NCBI GenBank assembly: GCA_937941555.1
Contig: CALDHJ010000550.1
Coordinates: 1-6,946 of the forward strand
Direction: 5' to 3'
Source: an uncultured Granulosicoccaceae bacterium
GTDB taxonomy: Bacteria > Pseudomonadota > Gammaproteobacteria > CALCKW01
Length of the DNA: 6,946 nucleotides
Shown: piece after piece, positions 5,945 to 6,946 of the stretch
Position numbering within the stretch: the first letter of the stretch is position 1
Layout: each line of letters opens with the position of its first letter
Made by a program: the position numbers and the translations under genes
The notes under the pieces: model-generated
What the model saw: only the letters and a program-made list of their open reading frames with translations
What the model was told of the DNA's origin: nothing
Database searches by the model: none

Positions 5945-6679
5945 TCAAGCCGTGACGATCTCACCGTTGCGCTGATCTCCGGCTGACAGCAACGCAACGT
6001 AAGGCGCGGTGCGGGTCTCGGGCAGGGGGTTGGCTTCGGGAAGCTCCCCGGGAAACGCGCGTTGGCGTAGTCGGGTCCGCATGGGGCCGGGTGCCACCCC
6101 GTTTACCCTGACGCGGATGTGGCCCGAGGCCGTGCGGCTGCTTTCGCACTCATCCGCAAGCATGGCCACGGTCGCCGTGAGTGCGGCTTTGCTCAAACCG
6201 TAGGCGCCCCAGTAGGCGGAAAGCCGCTCTTCTACTGTGAACAGCACACTTGCCAGGTCACTTTCTGCCATGAGTGGCATCAGTTGCTGGGTCATAACCA
6301 GTGGGGCATGCAGATTGGTGTTGAACACTTCGGTCCAGGTAGCTGCTGGGTAGAGCGCAAGCGGTGTCAGTGCGCCCAGTGAGGCGGCGCAGTGAACCAG
6401 GCCGTGCAATGCGCCGAAGGTCTCTTTGATCTGCTCAGCCAAAGCGGCGTAGTCGTGCGCGGTCGCGCTGAGCAGGTCGAGCGGAATGATCGCGGGCTGG
6501 CTGACGCCGGCCGATTCTGCCAGATCGTAGGTTTTCTCGAGTTCCGGGACCTTGCGTCCAGTGAGAACCACGGTCGCGCCGGCGGCGCTGCAGGCGACAG
6601 ACAGTGCGCGACCCAGCCCACCGCTGGCGCCGGTGATGAGAATGCAGCGGTTTTCGAGGGGGCGGTGGGACACGTCCAT
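5945..6679 (-). CDS. YciK-like short-chain dehydrogenase/reductase lacking the catalytic Ser
   Basis: A 244-aa classical-length SDR with a Rossmann fold that binds NAD(P)(H); substrate unknown. The nucleotide-binding motif TGASGGLG is at residues 16-23. TGRKVPEL (40-47), with Arg42 after beta-2, favours NADP(H). Other landmarks are IPLDLLSA (65-72), the NNAG position as HCAAS (96-100), NTNLHAP with the structural Asn122, and YGLSK at 160-164 with the Tyr-Lys pair. VNGVAPGPMRTRLRQRAFPGE (192-212) is the typical C-terminal cofactor segment and resembles E. coli YciK, as does WGAY before the catalytic Tyr. The segment before Tyr160 reads FTVEERLSAYWGAY: it is about three residues shorter than in YciK, and no Ser sits at the usual 13-residue spacing, so catalysis may be impaired. 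The start is ATG 6679, with no clear Shine-Dalgarno (upstream ACTCTCCCCC) but a normal SDR N-terminus. It converges on kbp and shares its terminator. Confidence 0.9.
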   Translation of the reverse strand: MDVSHRPLENRCILITGASGGLGRALSVACSAAGATVVLTGRKVPELEKTYDLAESAGVSQPAIIPLDLLSATAHDYAALAEQIKETFGALHGLVHCAASLGALTPLALYPAATWTEVFNTNLHAPLVMTQQLMPLMAESDLASVLFTVEERLSAYWGAYGLSKAALTATVAMLADECESSRTASGHIRVRVNGVAPGPMRTRLRQRAFPGELPEANPLPETRTAPYVALLSAGDQRNGEIVTA

Positions 6680-6946
6680 GGGGGAGAGTCAGCTCAGTCT
6701 GGTTGGGTCAATCGGGACGTAGTGTATCGCGGGTGTGTCTGGCGTGTGACAGCGGCTTTCCAGCGTGTGTATTCAGATGGTCGATTTGTACCAATTCACG
6801 CGTTCAATTCTCCTGAAAAATGCCGATATGTGGGGTCTGTCACAACATGAACACGTGTTCATGCGCTGGTCCGTGCCCACGAGCATTTCGTCGGGTATGG
6901 TCTGGCCGGATTTGCGGCTCGCGGGTTTCTGGGTGGATTTGCGAGG
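6680..6946. other. Region without a convincing gene upstream of the SDR, to the window edge
   Basis: 267 nt, more AT-rich between about 6765 and 6845 than the surroundings. It should hold the SDR promoter; no clear -35/-10 pair is seen (GATACACT near 6722-6729 on the minus strand is only suggestive). Several frames are open to the window edge: on the plus strand from ATG 6820 and from ATG 6861 (about 28 codons, mostly G/C third positions), and on the minus strand 57 codons ending at TGA 6773-6775. None can be identified. A gene beginning or ending at the right edge is possible. Confidence 0.4.
6846..6863. promoter_or_regulatory. Perfect 18-bp palindrome, probable operator
   Basis: CATGAACACGTGTTCATG is a perfect, uninterrupted palindrome. 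The size and TGAAC/GTTCA half-sites resemble operators of TetR-family regulators, including the FabR/DesT type that controls fatty-acid genes, but no regulator gene is seen here. It overlaps two possible start codons (ATG 6847 and ATG 6861), so it might repress a gene starting at the window edge. Confidence 0.5.

Noticed and set aside
6392..6850. 152-aa plus-strand open frame antisense to the SDR and running upstream of it
   Set aside because: Most of it is antisense to conserved SDR motifs, and its product shows no domain signature.
1..6946. Defence system, mobile element, CRISPR array or RNA gene
   Set aside because: No repeat-spacer pattern, transposase or integrase motif, toxin-antitoxin pair, or tRNA/rRNA-like sequence was seen; the recognised genes are core housekeeping types.

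Overview
This is a chromosomal window, about 60% GC by eye, from a gammaproteobacterium. The evidence is an EF-P gene directly followed by its beta-lysine ligase (epmA), a proteobacterial phosphatidylserine decarboxylase (psd), PrmB, a Kbp/YgaU-type BON-LysM protein and a YciK-like SDR. In E. coli epmA and psd also lie close together. Start codons are often GTG or TTG. No mobile element, CRISPR array, tRNA or rRNA was seen. I cannot name the genus.

Layout. 1-1837 (+) is a tight cluster: the 3' part of efp, then epmA 6 nt later, then a 168-aa unnamed gene whose ATG overlaps the epmA stop (ATGA). 1800-3306 (-) is a two-gene unit, SCO1/SenC-like then psd. It converges on the first cluster with a 38-bp overlap of coding ends. 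prmB (+, from about 3352) is divergent from the SCO-like gene. It is followed by a MipA/OmpV-family outer-membrane gene (-, 5148-4270). kbp (+, 5382-5846) diverges from it and ends at a strong, probably bidirectional terminator at 5864-5889. A YciK-like SDR (-, 6679-5945) converges on that terminator. The last 267 bases have no convincing gene but hold a perfect 18-bp palindrome.

How the genes fit together. The first cluster is about translation: EpmA attaches beta-lysine to EF-P, which relieves ribosome stalling at proline stretches. PrmB, which methylates ribosomal protein uL3, is a second translation-related modifier. psd makes phosphatidylethanolamine, MipA/OmpV acts at the outer membrane, and the SCO-like protein is probably membrane-anchored and thiol-bearing.

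Most notable observation. The unnamed gene coupled to epmA encodes an HExxH-W motif with downstream glutamates. As I recall the sequence, the motif neighbourhood resembles that of EpmC (YfcM), the E. coli EF-P hydroxylase. It is therefore a candidate for a divergent or unrecognised EF-P-modifying metalloenzyme. Secondary observations are key-residue deviations in the SCO-like protein (no copper-ligand His visible), the SDR (no catalytic Ser) and Psd (MGST instead of LGST).
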